From Humulus lupulus (lineage: Eukaryota; Streptophyta; Magnoliopsida; Rosales; Cannabaceae), in the NCBI RefSeq assembly GCF_963169125.1, contig NC_084798.1, forward strand, positions 170,095,980-170,159,979: DNA of 64,000 nt, read 5' to 3'. Of the stretch, positions 48,103-58,232 are shown one piece after another. The notes below the pieces were generated by a model. That model saw only the letters and a list, made by a program, of their open reading frames with translations, did no database searches and was not told the origin of the DNA. Each line of letters opens with the position of its first letter. Position 1 is the stretch's first letter. The position numbers and the translations under genes are program-made.

Positions 48103-48244
48103 CACTACACCAAATACCCATTTCCATAACACATGAATATAATAGAAATGAAAAAGTATTATGGTAAATGTTATATATGTAGCAAATGAAAAAGCCGGTA
48201 ATATTTTGGGAGACCGCCACTTTTACATTTTTTTTTAGAAAAAA

Positions 48245-48474
48245 TCACACCAATTTCGGACTCACCATTTTCTTCTTCGGCTAAGCAAAGTCCGAACTCT
48301 ATCTTTGGTTTCATCATCCCTGCTTCAAATCTGAGCTCACATCTCCTCCATCCCTTGAATCTCAGCCTCCATCCTTCATATCTCCTCCATCTCTCTCTCA
48401 TCTTTCTCTATCTCTCTGTCAATAGCGTTCCATTCGTTGGGTTGTTTCACTCCTCTTCGGTCTTGGCAAGCCAG
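48245..48474 (+). pseudogene. Untranslated leader exon of captured gene
   Basis: Pyrimidine-rich, CTCCATC-repeat-containing sequence typical of plant 5'UTRs. It ends CAAGCCAG before a strong GTAAGG donor at 48475. It probably splices to the MATE exon whose acceptor is at 49414. The start is approximate. Confidence 0.5.
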
Positions 48475-49414
48475 GTAAGGATATATAGTTTTAGGTGTTA
48501 TTGATCTTGGTCATTGGTTTTTTATGCTAATCGAGCTTAATTTGGGAATAAATATAATGGGGTTGTTTGATTTTCTGTTTCCCTCTCGTGTATTTCTCTC
48601 TACCTTCGACCTCCCCCGACCTCTACTCTCACACTCTCTCTCCATATTTCTCGGCAACGGACATTCCAGCAAGCCGAGCAGCGGAGGAAGCAGAGCACCC
48701 ACCGACGACGACTTCTCCAACAGGCTCTCGGCTAGCTCTCTCTGACTAGCAGCGGCGTAGGGAGGGACTCCTCCAACAGGTTTTGTCATCTCTCTTCTTT
48801 CTTTGTATTCAACTTTTTCTTTGTTATTATCAAATTGATTGAAAGCTGAAATAGTTATTATTGCAAAGATTGAATGCTGAAATAGATAATATAGAATTGA
48901 GCAGTGGGTTTATACTTTATATTTTTGTGAGTAATTGATGTGGTTACTGGTTTATATATTGCTTAATATCTTGTTTCCACTTGAGAAGATTCATTTGGAC
49001 ATTTGGTTACAAATCTTTTATTTTGCTCAGCTATTCATTTTTAAAGCACACAAGTGTTTAGCAAAATGTGTCAGAGAATATTAAGAATATTTGATGTTTT
49101 GAACTTATTGTTTGTTTCACAAAATGTCTCAGAGAATTATAAGCATATTTTAAATGATTGTTTGTTTGAATACTAAGAATGTCTCAGAGAATATATATAT
49201 ATATGTCATGATCTTTGTAATCAATCTCATTTTTACACACTAGAAAAAACTAAGATCAGTTGGGCAGTTTACAATTGGATTTTTGCCACCCGAAATATAC
49301 ATTGGTTTGGTTGAACACTATAATATACATGTGTGCCTATAAGATACAAAATAAACATATAAGAATCTGATCTCACTTGGCTAGTGGTTGCTCACTTTTT
49401 TGTTCTGTTACCAG
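48475..49414 (+). other. Intron-like region before the MATE exon
   Basis: T-rich, with GTAAGG at the left edge and TTCTGTTACCAG at the right edge. Inside, 48524-48745 has an open frame with a serine-rich GGSRAPTDDDFSNRLSASSL tail and a nearby GCGGCGTAGGGAGGGACTCC stretch. I do not recognise it as a protein. Confidence 0.5.
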
Positions 49415-49974
49415 AAAAAATATTTGGACATGGAAGTAGTGTGTTCGAAAGTTTCAAACTTTGGATTCTTTTGGCTTTTATTGATTGTTGCATTTACTAG
49501 TAGGCAGAAGTTAGGCCATGTAGATATTGTTGGGGGCTGCTATTTGGTCAGAAGGCACAGACAATGTTTCAATCCGTTGGTGACCCATAGTAGAAAGAAT
49601 CGTTTCCCCATGGTCAGTAATCAGAGGAGTTCAGATAGTGGCGCCAGTTCATTTGAGATTGATGAAAGATTGGTTTTTAAAGATGAGAGTTCTCTTGACG
49701 GTGGAGGCAATGGTGATTCGTAAGACTACTACTTGTGTATTATATGTTTTTGTTTTTATGAAATTTTCAAGTCTGCTGCATTTTATACACATTTTCTTGA
49801 CTCATCAATGGTTCTCGTCTCTTTATGATAGTGAATTGGCAGAAGTTCCTAGCGTTGTATTACATTCTCCGGATGTCAAGCGTGAGATAATGATGCTTTC
49901 TATACCTGCTATTGCGGGGCAAGCACTTGATCCTTTAGCACAGCTTATGGAGACTGCTTACATTGGTAGATTAG
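49415..49974 (+). pseudogene. MATE transporter 5' fragment (DTX45-like, plastid type)
   Basis: Two exons: 49415-49719 (ATG at 49430, MEVVCSKVSNFGFFWLLL) and 49832-49974, joined in frame by GT-AG sites. The first is low-conservation and Ser/Arg-rich, as for a plastid-targeted N-terminus. The second reads VKREIMMLSIPAIAGQALDP, then LMETAYIGRLG, the first helix of plant MATE carriers close to DTX44/45/46 and EDS5. The donor at 49975 is intact, but no later MATE exon exists before LTR-T2 or elsewhere in the window, so eleven of the usual twelve helices are missing. It is either a gene broken by insertion and deletion or a transposon-captured 5' end. Confidence 0.8.
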
Positions 49975-50020
49975 GTATGATTCATTGATTCATTTAAGAT
50001 TCTCACAACCTCTAGATTTC

Positions 50021-50045
50021 CTGAGTGAATGAAGTCAGGCTAAAT
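50021..50045. repeat. Relic of Tat-family LTR terminus (25 bp)
   Basis: CTGAGTGAATGAAGTCAGGC and the next bases match 29325-29349, close to the right end of the Tat 3' LTR, at 23 of 25 positions and in the same orientation. The missing 5' LTR of the Tat element would have this end on this side. It looks like the far side of a deletion. Confidence 0.45.
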
Positions 50046-52025
50046 TCTTTTAAGAAGAGTAGTAGTAGTAGTAGTAGTAGCTTAGTATGTTAGTTTTTGT
50101 GGTTATTGGTTCAAGCCGGGATTTAGTTGGAAACTCATAGAAATAGTTATGGATTTTATAAGTTTAACCTATAGTTTAGAAATATTAATTTTAGCATAAG
50201 GTTTGATTAATATAGTTGGTCCTAGAAATGATATGTATTATAACCTAAGGTTTAGATAGAATAATTAAGAACATGACACTTGTCACATGCATGTTTATTA
50301 AGGATTTAAGCATTTTAGATTAATAAATAAATAAAGGATAGATCTAGAAGGTCCAGAACCTTCCAGCAACTGTTAGGATCACGTTTTACTCAATCAAAGT
50401 TGTTTAAACAAACTTTAAGTGTGCTGAAAGTGTGAAAAGTGAGTTTAAAATATCAGTGTAAGCCGATATAGCGCAGGTATAGGGGCCAATATATCCTAAG
50501 GTTGATATGGAAAACACGTCGACTTCTCACGAACGAAACAACGTAGGCTCGAGACATAGGGGTAGGTGATATATAGCCTATAGGGGCGATATATCGGCCC
50601 TTTATGATATTTTTTGAAACTTTGTGGAAACCGAATTAGAAATAGCCCTTAACAATTAGAATTTCTTCTGAACATTTTTGACCGAGTTCTGGGTATCTGT
50701 TGAACAAAAAATTCAAATTTATTAAATTATTATTCAATTATTTATTATTTTTAAAAGGGGTTAGTTTCACTCCTTGAACTCTATAAATAGGACCTTGCAC
50801 TCAGCCATTCCATTCATCATTCAAGCATTCTTCAGAGCCTCCAAGCTGCTAAGTTTATTCTAGAGAGAAAACACTAGGGTTTTGGGATTAAAAGCTTTCC
50901 AATCTAAGCTTTTCTAAACACTTGGGAAGTAAGATATAGTGATATTTCGATATTGAGGTGTAGATCAAAGTTCTAGTCTATCCAAGGTATTCTTATCCTC
51001 AAGTTTAGTTCATTATAGTTCTTTTTATTCTTCCATTTTTTTCCAGCTCCTAACTTGTTATTATGACTTTTTGTTAGGTGTTTGAGTTTCTTGAAACTTA
51101 AGGTTTTCGGTAAGTTACTATCTTGATGGTTTAGATCTTATTTTCATCTCTATTTCTTTAGAAAACTTATGGATCTTGTTGTTTGAATTTAGGAGTTTTC
51201 CATCCCGTTCTTTTCTCCAATATCTTGGTTTTTGGTAAGGAAAATAGGTTAGATTGTATGTGTTATGATATGTTTATATGCTATGTTATGTTTATGTGCT
51301 ATGTATATATGTATGTATATGCTTTATGTTGTAGTCACTTGGGAAATATAGTTGATTAGATAGCAAATAAATCCCAAGATTTTTATCATTATCGTAGATT
51401 AGAGTTATGATTTAACCTACCTTGAATAGTGGCAAGAGGACCTAGATGGTTTATCATATACTATATTGTGTTTAAACCTACCTCGAATAGTAGCAAGAGG
51501 ACCTAAATGGGTTCCATCACATGCTACGGTAATGAGTTAATGACCATTAATATTGTAGTCCTATGATTTTATGATTAAAATTTTTACGTCATACGTTTTA
51601 TGATATATGATTTTAGTCTTATGATTTATGATATTTTTAGTAGATTTTTCTTGCTGGGCATTAGGCTCATTCCTTTTTATTTTAGATGGTGGAGGAAAAT
51701 AAGCTTGGAAGACAGGATGGATTCATGACAACTTTGGCATGTGTATTGGGAGAGGACAGAATGGATGGACTGCGGGAAAAGATAGAGGATGAAGTTTATA
51801 TTTTGAGTCTTTCTAATTTATGTATTTATTTTTTCCGCATCTAGTATTTGAAAAATTAATTAAAGGTTTTGTTTTTTTCTTTATGATTTTATGTAATAAC
51901 AATGGGATCCCGTATTTTGTATTTTTATAATAAAGTTCTATTATCCTATGTATGTATACAAAAATAGTAGTTATGCTTAGTAGTTTTTAATGGTCCGAGG
52001 TCTTTAAGTTAGTCAGGTCATTACA
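50046..52025 (-). mobile_element. Chromovirus-type LTR (T2), reverse copy of T1
   Basis: Reverse complement of LTR-T1 over most of its length, with clear divergence: shared (GTA)n run, GGTTCAAGCCGGGA, TTGCTGGGCATTAGGCTCATTC, and right end AGTCAGGTCATTACA. The exact left end is unclear. It adjoins LTR-D on the right with no recognisable duplication. No coding sequence is seen. Confidence 0.8.
50461..50600. repeat. CGATATATCG palindrome cluster in LTR-T2
   Basis: CGATATATCG at 50587-50596, with decayed copies (GCCGATATAGCGC, CCAATATATCC, GGTGATATATAGCC) around 50463-50580. It matches the position and kind of the cluster in LTR-T1. Confidence 0.65.
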
Positions 52026-52948
52026 ATTCGGATTACTGATGTGGATAGACATCTTAGTAAAGGTGATATATATAACAACGATTATATATGACAAGACCGA
52101 TGATCATTTGTAGATCAGTCTAAATCCTGAGTAGTCATATCTTTTGATTCACTCGTTAAGGTTTCTTAGTATAATGAGGCTAATGACTTTTGTTTTGGAG
52201 ATTCAATATCATGAATAGCTGGAAAAATGATTTGCAATAATTGACTCCATACTTTCTTAATGGATCGAATATTGGTTCCTTTAAGGGTTAATTCTGGAAC
52301 TGAATAGTTATTGAGCTCAAATCTATAATTTGATTATAGATTAATTATTCGCTAGTGAATTAATGGTACTTAAGGAGCAAGAGGTAATTAGAAGGGTAAA
52401 GCGGTAATCTTAACCAACTCTAATTAATGAACAAATAAATGGAGAACAAAACTACATTTATTGATTATATCAATGGACTACAGGAGAAAACTTTGTAAAT
52501 ATAGTTCTATAAATAATTAGAGTGCAATTCCACACATATAGATATATAGTGGAGTAATCATGGAATTTATAAATAAGATTATTAGATTAAAGAGTTTAAT
52601 TAATAATCTGGTTTATTGGAGATTCGTATTATAGGTCCATGATCCCCAGATCACCTCTGTCCTACACTGTCAAGAATAGGGATGTTAGAAGAAAGATTTA
52701 TAGAGAGAAGGACTTGATTGTAAGGGAATTAATTTTCTAGGGCAAGGAAATAATCATGTGATAGTTATGGGCAATTGATTAATTATTTAACTATATAGTT
52801 TTTATATGTTAAAATAAATATTAATCATGTTTGGATTAATATATAGAGAGATTAATAATTATCCTATTTATAATAATATATTTATTTATTTATCTAAAAC
52901 TGATATTTTAAGATAAAATTAATTTTTAATTGACTCATATTTATTTTG
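52026..52948 (+). mobile_element. Diverged copia LTR (LTR-D), left part, reverse orientation
   Basis: Reverse complement resembles LTR-A from about 4280 back to 3100: CGGATTACT, GATTCACTCGTTAAGGTTTC, AATTATTCGCTAGTGAATTA and TCATGGAATTTATAAATAAG blocks. The far end (about 280 bp) is missing at the join with LTR-T2. It is split from its other part by the CACTA insertion, with TTG duplicated on both sides. Confidence 0.75.
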
Positions 52949-52959
52949 CACTACAACAA
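52949..52959 (+). repeat. CACTA left terminal inverted repeat
   Basis: CACTACAACAA. Subterminal DNA has TATAGCA and GCTATTG motifs that recur inverted near the right end. Confidence 0.88.
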
Positions 52960-53049
52960 TTATGCCCATATATTACATTAAAATATAGCATATTTTAAAA
53001 AAAGCTATTGTTTGACCCGACTAAAAATTTTAGGCAGTAAATTATACTT

Positions 53050-53390
53050 AGGCGCCAAATGAAAGACAAAAGAAAAAAATCCCTAATAACCCTACGCCTC
53101 CTCTGTTTCTCTCTCAGAACTCTCTCGTTCAATCTTTCTTTCTTTCTCTCTGTTTGTTGCAGGTGTGCAACAAGGTGATGGGGTCCGCGGCTTGGGTCGT
53201 GTGACAGGGAGGCTTGACTCATGGGTCTACGGCGTGGCTCGCTCGTGGGTGCGACGGTGCTTGCAGCGGTGGGTCTACGGCGTGGGTGCGGCGGTGCTTG
53301 AGCTCACGATCTCCGAGTAATATATATGTGCTCTTTTGGTGGTTGACCTTGCCATTCGTGGTGGACGCAGTCTTCGTATGAGGGTATTAA
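53050..53390 (+). promoter_or_regulatory. Leader region of the chimeric transcription unit
   Basis: A pyrimidine-rich 5'UTR-like stretch (TTTCTCTCTCAGAACTCTC) leads into a GC-rich segment with a tandem duplication of GGGTCTACGGCGTGG and GTGCTTG (about 53221-53300). It looks like the promoter-proximal end of a captured gene, upstream of all exon fragments. The source gene is not recognised. Confidence 0.45.
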
Positions 53391-53553
53391 TTTTTTTACA
53401 GTGTTTAATTTTCATATGTTGTTTACCACATCAAATGTTTGTTCTTGAATCTAGGTATATCTTCTTTTTGAATCTTGTTATTATCTGTGGATTTCTTGAA
53501 TCTGAGTATTGTATATTGAGTAAGAAAATGTTATGCTCAATATTATTTGCCAG

Positions 53554-53632
53554 GCCACTTGTTCCGGACTTGGGTAATAATGCTATGATGGATGATTGGG
53601 TCAAGCAGTTTGAGGAGCTTGCTGGCTCTCAG
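53554..53632 (+). pseudogene. PEX19: PEX19 exon fragment (peroxisomal import receptor)
   Basis: PEX19 is the cytosolic receptor and chaperone for peroxisomal membrane proteins. A single exon, with acceptor TTTGCCAG and donor CAG|GTACTT, reads PDLGNNAMMDDWVKQFEELA then GSQ. The D-D/E-W-V-K-Q-F-E-E-L-A-G-S string is characteristic of plant PEX19. Everything else of the roughly 250-residue protein is absent. It ends in phase 0, the same phase in which the next (SIZ1) exon begins. Identification is by motif memory. Confidence 0.72.
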
Positions 53633-53757
53633 GTACTTCTCTATTTCAATCATTTGGGTGTTGAAATTATTTTGTGATGAAATTATTTGAAAGTGTTTGT
53701 ACGTTGAATTGTTGATGTTGCATTCAAGGTTTATTGATGTGTTTGTTTTTGTTGCAG

Positions 53758-55288
53758 GAAAAGTTGGCATATTTTAGAATAAAAGAGCTTAAGGATGTTC
53801 TCACTCACTTAGGTCTTTCAAAGCAGGGGAAGAAGCAGGTGAGATGCTAAAGAAATTGTTTGTGCTGGGTGTTGCCTGCATGTGGATTTGGCAATTTATC
53901 ACACTTTGGCTTCAACGTTTAAAAATTACATGTTGCTTCTTTTTTTGTTGATTAGGAGTAGCACTTTTTGTTTTTTGGTATGCATAATCCAATAACTTCT
54001 TTGTGATGTTGGCTTTGTAAAGGTTTTACTGAGAAGGTGCTAGCTAGTTTAATTGGTAGTTGTTAGTCATTTGGTGTCATGTCGCAGAACATCAGGTCAA
54101 ATTTTGCCTTTCTTATGGGAAGGGATTATGGGCAAGGGAGAGGGTTACCTCCTGTTGTGTAACCCACTAGTAAGAGAAAAGGTTGTACAAGTATTTTTTT
54201 TTTGGTTATTCAGTTAATACAGAATTCATACACAATTGATTTTTGTATTGGTGTGTATTCTTCTCAATAAATCTTAATTTTTTCTTATTTATCTGCCTCT
54301 CCCGCAATTATGGGAGAAAGGCAAACAGTTTGACAGTAGGGGTAGGGATTTGATCACTTAACTTGATGATTATCTGTAATAAAGATACAATAACATCAAG
54401 TTCTTGTAACAGTTGCCCATCTGAGAATAATTTTCTGTGATGACACCTTACTTGCAGAAGACTAATGAATTTTAGTCTAAATATTGTCTATTTATGCTTT
54501 TACTAGAAGGGTGTTTGTTTTAATGATTCATTTTGAGCATCTTGTTAATGTTTTTGGATTGGTGTTTTATGACTTTACATTTGTTGTTATTAATGCAGGA
54601 CCTTGTTGACCGGATATTGGTTGTTTTATCTGATGATCAAGGTATAGATGGTGTGTTTTTTTTGCTTTCCTACCTGAAAATAGCTAAATTCCTTTCATTT
54701 GCATTTGTTAGTCTTGTGTTATTTACTTTTCTTTCCAGTGAAATTTATATATTTGGACCTTGGCTATGTAGTTGATGTTTGTCTAGGTAGATATCTATTA
54801 AATAGTCAGTCTTAAACACTAAAACAGCGACTGTCTACATCACACATCTTTGTTTTTCTAAAAAAGTTATTATTATGTTTTCTATAGGTTAGTTTCCATT
54901 TCAAATTTAGTTTTCTGGCATTGTAGCCTGGTATAGAATTTGGTTGGGTTGCTCAAACTTGTGCTTATTAGTACTGTAATTGAGCATTCTGCTTTGAGGT
55001 TTCTTGCTTTTACCATGTCCTGGTTGTGGTCTAAATTCTCTTATTTTGTGTGAAATTAATTCTAGCTGAATTTATGTTCTCTTTTACAGTTTCTAAATTG
55101 TGGGCAAAGACGAATGCTGTGGGGAAGGAACAGGTGGCACAGCTTGTAGATGACATATATAGGTTTGTCTTATATCTTGCACTATCTGATTCATAAAGTC
55201 ACTGGATTCTACTCTTTTTGCTACTGTCTATTTTTTTTCCCTTAGAAAATACATTTTCCTGTTTCTCAGAAAAATGCAAGGGATGGAG
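53758..55288 (+). pseudogene. SIZ1: SIZ1 5' exons encoding the SAP domain (SUMO E3 ligase)
   Basis: SIZ1 is the plant SUMO E3 ligase; its N-terminal SAP domain binds DNA. Four exons with intact GT-AG sites, 53758-53838, 54599-54641, 55090-55162 and 55270-55288, read EKLAYFRIKELKDVLTHLGL, SKQGKKQ, DLVDRILVVLSDDQ, then KEQVAQLVDDIYRKMQ. All four splice in frame. The PHD, PINIT and SP-RING regions are missing, so no ligase activity is possible. The native start codon exon is replaced by the PEX19 piece. Confidence 0.92.
54034..54203 (+). mobile_element. SINE-like retroposon in SIZ1 intron
   Basis: TAGTTTAATTGGTAG resembles a tRNA-derived A box and AGGTCAAATTTTGCC a B box, about 45 bases apart. 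It ends in a run of ten T. That fits a plant tRNA-related SINE. Target duplications were not found, so this is tentative. Confidence 0.45.
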
Positions 55289-55890
55289 GTAAGTATTCTG
55301 TCATTGTTCTTACTGGCCTTTGTTTGTGTGGTTTTAAATACAATAATTTTCTACTACTTGGTCTATGTGAATGCTTTTTCAACTTTAAATATTTGCTTTG
55401 CGAACATATATTAATCTCTCAGGATTTCAAGTTTTACTATGAGGTTATTGTCACATTCTCCTTAAAATCATTTTGAAAGAAATTGATAAGGTTCCTTAGT
55501 TACATGATTTGGCCAAGTCAAAGTATTTGATGGCCTCAATTATTGCGTCAATATAAGCTTTGGCTTGAATCAGGATGCTCAAAAATGCATCACATGTCAT
55601 ATGCTGTGATTTTAATTTCTGTTTTTAACATACACATCATCTATTAGGCTTGTCCAGCAGCAGCTGGTGCTGAGCTGTCTTGTTTGTTGTTTTTCTATTA
55701 TTACCTCTTATGTTAGATTGACAACAATAACCTCTAAGTGTGTGCTATATTATGACAATTTTTAATCTAGGCTATTAAGGATTTTAACTTGCTCAAGTGT
55801 TGCAAGTTATTGTTTGTTATTTGTTTCATATTTAAGAGTTTTATGGCTTTTACATCTAAAAGATGCATGATTTGCTTCTAAATGTTGTAG
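55289..55890 (+). other. Non-coding spacer between SIZ1 and importin-9 fragments
   Basis: T-rich intron-like sequence that must contain the SIZ1/importin-9 capture junction. The junction itself is not visible by eye. No exon is recognised. Confidence 0.5.
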
Positions 55891-56006
55891 TTCATGGAGC
55901 TTTGAGGTGCTTGGCTCTTCTCTCTGATGACTTGGACGATAAAGTGATGCCCACATTAGTACCTGTTTTGTTCCCATGCTTGCTTACTATTGTTTCATCC
56001 ACTCAG
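55891..56006 (+). pseudogene. IPO9: Importin-9-like exon
   Basis: Importin-9 is a karyopherin for nuclear import. The exon (acceptor GTTGTAG, donor CTCAG|GTTTG) reads HGALRCLALLSDDLDDKVMP then TLVPVLFPCLLTIVSSTQ, a conserved HEAT-repeat stretch of plant importin-9. It starts with a split codon, so splicing from the SIZ1 exon would shift frame and stop after four residues. The matching next exon is at 57083. Confidence 0.82.
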
Positions 56007-57082
56007 GTTTGTTTGTGTTATATTTTGGTTCCCATTTTGGCAGCTCTTTAGAATCCTATATTGAGTGTATTTTGATGTTTTTTAATTTTAATTTAATTTT
56101 ATTTTTTAAGGGGTGTTATTTAAGGAAATCTTAAATAAGCATAAATAGTCAATTATGCTTTTGAGTTCACATTAGTATTTGCACATGTGCATAACAATGT
56201 TAATTTTGAGTCATTTGCTTTATTGAACAAATGAGTGAGGTAAAGAGGCCAAATGAATGAGAATTTTATGTCAAAACTTTGCGAGGAATTTGATGGTTCA
56301 AGTAAAAGTTTAAATTGCTTACCAAATGACTGAATCGTACTTGCATTTTTGTCTGTTTGCAATCTCTGGGCATCTTATTTATTTCTTTAGCTAAAGGTGG
56401 GTAATATGCATAGTGATTAGTAGTTGTCTCAGAAGCTTAATCTATTAGAAAGTGAGTAAAGTTAAGTCTATACTCCGACACAACACTCCCTTTTCTTGTG
56501 TGAGCTGAACAGTAGGTAAATTCATTTGAAATATTAATTGGCAATACTCAACAATCAATATATTACGATATGCTCTAGAAAGATTTGAAAGCTAAATGCA
56601 TGGGGTAATTCCTTAAAGATTAATTTATGGGTTTGATTTTCATTTATGTTGTCCATGTTATTTTTTTATTTGTTTAAAGATGATGGCTATTCTGTTCTAA
56701 TCATCAATTTTCTTAAGAAAAAATCATGATTTACAACGAGTATTTACATGATTTTGTTATGTAGAAATGAAAATGAATTTTTATGCTCATGATTTTTTTT
56801 CCCTGTGCTCTCTGATTTTTTTCCTTTAAAAGATTATCATGGATTGTGCTAGAGTTAATGAACTATTATTTGGTGGCTTGCATAAATAGTTTCCATTATT
56901 TGTGGGCAGAAGGCTCCATTTTTTTTTTTTTGCAATTGTCATTGAACATTATAGTGTTGACATGCTAGTGGTATTCATTATTAAAGTTTTGTTCTCTACA
57001 TTCTTAGTTTCTGGTTGATAGAAGGATAACCATATTACACTGAGTTCCACTTTATCTTCTATTGTATGGTTTGTTTGTGCAG
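56007..57082 (+). other. Intron between the two importin-9 exons
   Basis: About 1.08 kb, AT-rich, with GT at the left and TTTGTGCAG at the right. No gene or clear repeat is seen. It probably represents the native importin-9 intron. Confidence 0.6.
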
Positions 57083-57199
57083 GTGTATGACAAATATTTA
57101 CGTGCAAAAGCTCTTTCATGCAGAGGTCCAGGATTTTGTCCAGAATACATTGGCTACTATGTTGAGGACTACCTTTCAGAAGAAGAAGGATCTCTCTAG
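57083..57199 (+). pseudogene. Fused exon: importin-9 joined to PIROGI/SRA1
   Basis: The first 36 bases continue importin-9 (VYDKYLRAKALS, phase 0). From about 57118 the homology switches, in another frame, to the PIROGI/SRA1 protein (AEVQDFVQNTLATMLRTTF, then QKKKDLSR), a subunit of the WAVE/SCAR complex controlling actin. The switch falls inside one exon, with an importin acceptor and a PIR donor (AG|GTGGGA). Read in the importin frame it stops at the TAG at 57197. A TGCAG at the joint may be a PIR acceptor. Confidence 0.82.
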
Positions 57200-57479
57200 G
57201 TGGGATTTTACTTTGTTTTTAGTTATTTAAATGGTTAACATATTTGTTATTTACTCTGATTGACTCAATTGGACATTCCATCTAAAAAGTTGATGCTACC
57301 CTGATATACACTATGCCTAGAATCATTACACTAGTAAGACACAACAAATTTCCAAATGAAAATATTTCCTTTCCTGAATTTCAAGGCTAATTCATTTAAT
57401 ATCCTATTATGTATATTAGTTGTATTACGAGTAGGATGTTCCAAAAAACTTATATGTTGATTTGATTGCTAATTTTCAG

Positions 57480-57627
57480 GATTCTTTCTGATATGCGGAC
57501 CCTTTCAGCAGATTGGATGGCAAACACAAGCAAGTCTGAATCTGAGATGCATTCTCTGCAGCATGGAGGGGAAGAAAGCAAAGGAAATGTATTTTTCCCT
57601 AGGCCTATTGCACCAACTGCTTCTCAG
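57480..57627 (+). pseudogene. PIR: PIROGI/SRA1 exon
   Basis: Follows in frame from the PIR part of the fused exon. It reads ILSDMRTLSADWMANTSKSE then MHSLQHGGEESKGN and FFPRPIAPTASQ, a highly conserved plant PIR (CYFIP/SRA1) segment. The acceptor TTTTCAG and donor CTCAG|GTTTC are intact. The full protein has about 1280 residues; only some 77 are represented here. Confidence 0.9.
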
Positions 57628-57807
57628 GTTTCTTTTCTCTCACTTTTAATTAATGTATCTATTTTTGTGTGTTTTAATTCTTTGATGTTAGCTCAGTTTC
57701 TATTATCAAAATAATTGTAAAAACTTATGTTTGAGATGAATTGGACTAAAGGAAACACTTTATGATGAATTGGTTCAAATTTTTTCACTTAACTATTAGG
57801 GCAATAT

Positions 57808-57881
57808 CTTTGTACACCTTCTTCTATTTGTATTATTCTTGTCAGTAATAATACAAGTTGTGGTCCTTTGTTTCTAAAAAA
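57808..57881 (+). mobile_element. 5'-truncated LINE 3' end
   Basis: A 74-bp body ending TTTGTTTCTAAAAAA lies between near-perfect 16-bp direct repeats ACTATTAGGGCAATAT (57792-57807) and ACTACTAGGGCAATAT (57882-57897). Long target duplications and an A-tail are the signs of target-primed reverse transcription. Confidence 0.75.
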
Positions 57882-58123
57882 ACTACTAGGGCAATATGAT
57901 GTCCGTGTTCGCATATGTTTACATGTTCGTGTTCAAATTTTTGAGATCTGCCCCAGGCCATAACACCTCATTACATCCAGATTCTTTGGTCATTTGTAGA
58001 AACCATGAATTTTAGCCACTTGATTTTAATTGAGTAAATTTGAGAACTATGAGAAACTTGGTTGGAGGTATACAACCAGTACTTTTTTGAAATCTTGTAC
58101 ATAATCCTCCTCTCTTTCTGCAG

Positions 58124-58232
58124 GTATGTTGTTGGACAGTACCCGAGGTTTCTAAGAGCTCACTGGAAGTTCCTAAAAACTGTTGTGAACAAATTGTTTG
58201 AGTTCATGCATGAGACACATCCTGGTGTTCAG
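58124..58232 (+). pseudogene. XPO1: Exportin-1 (XPO1/CRM1) exon
   Basis: XPO1 is the receptor for leucine-rich nuclear export signals. The exon (acceptor TTTCTGCAG, donor TTCAG|GTTTT) reads [20 protein letters not shown] then [16 protein letters not shown], an almost invariant plant CRM1 segment. It begins with one split-codon base and ends in phase 0. Splicing from the PIR exon would put it out of frame. One exon of about thirty. Confidence 0.93.

Larger units (their letters stand above)
48103..50020 (+). mobile_element. CACTA-like element with captured MATE 5' end, right end lost
   Basis: Begins CACTACACCAAATACCC, a typical CACTA-superfamily terminus, exactly where the Tat gag reading stops; left flank TGG. 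Subterminal DNA has TTATGGTAAATGTTAT-like repeats. The interior is a plant-gene-like leader, an intron and two MATE exons. No right terminus (GTAGTG) is found before LTR-T2, so the right half was lost. Alternatively this is a short unrelated insertion carrying a truncated gene. Confidence 0.55.

Noticed and set aside
50057..50080. Regular short repeat as a CRISPR-like array or telomere tract
   Set aside because: A simple AGT/GTA microsatellite belonging to the LTR-T family.
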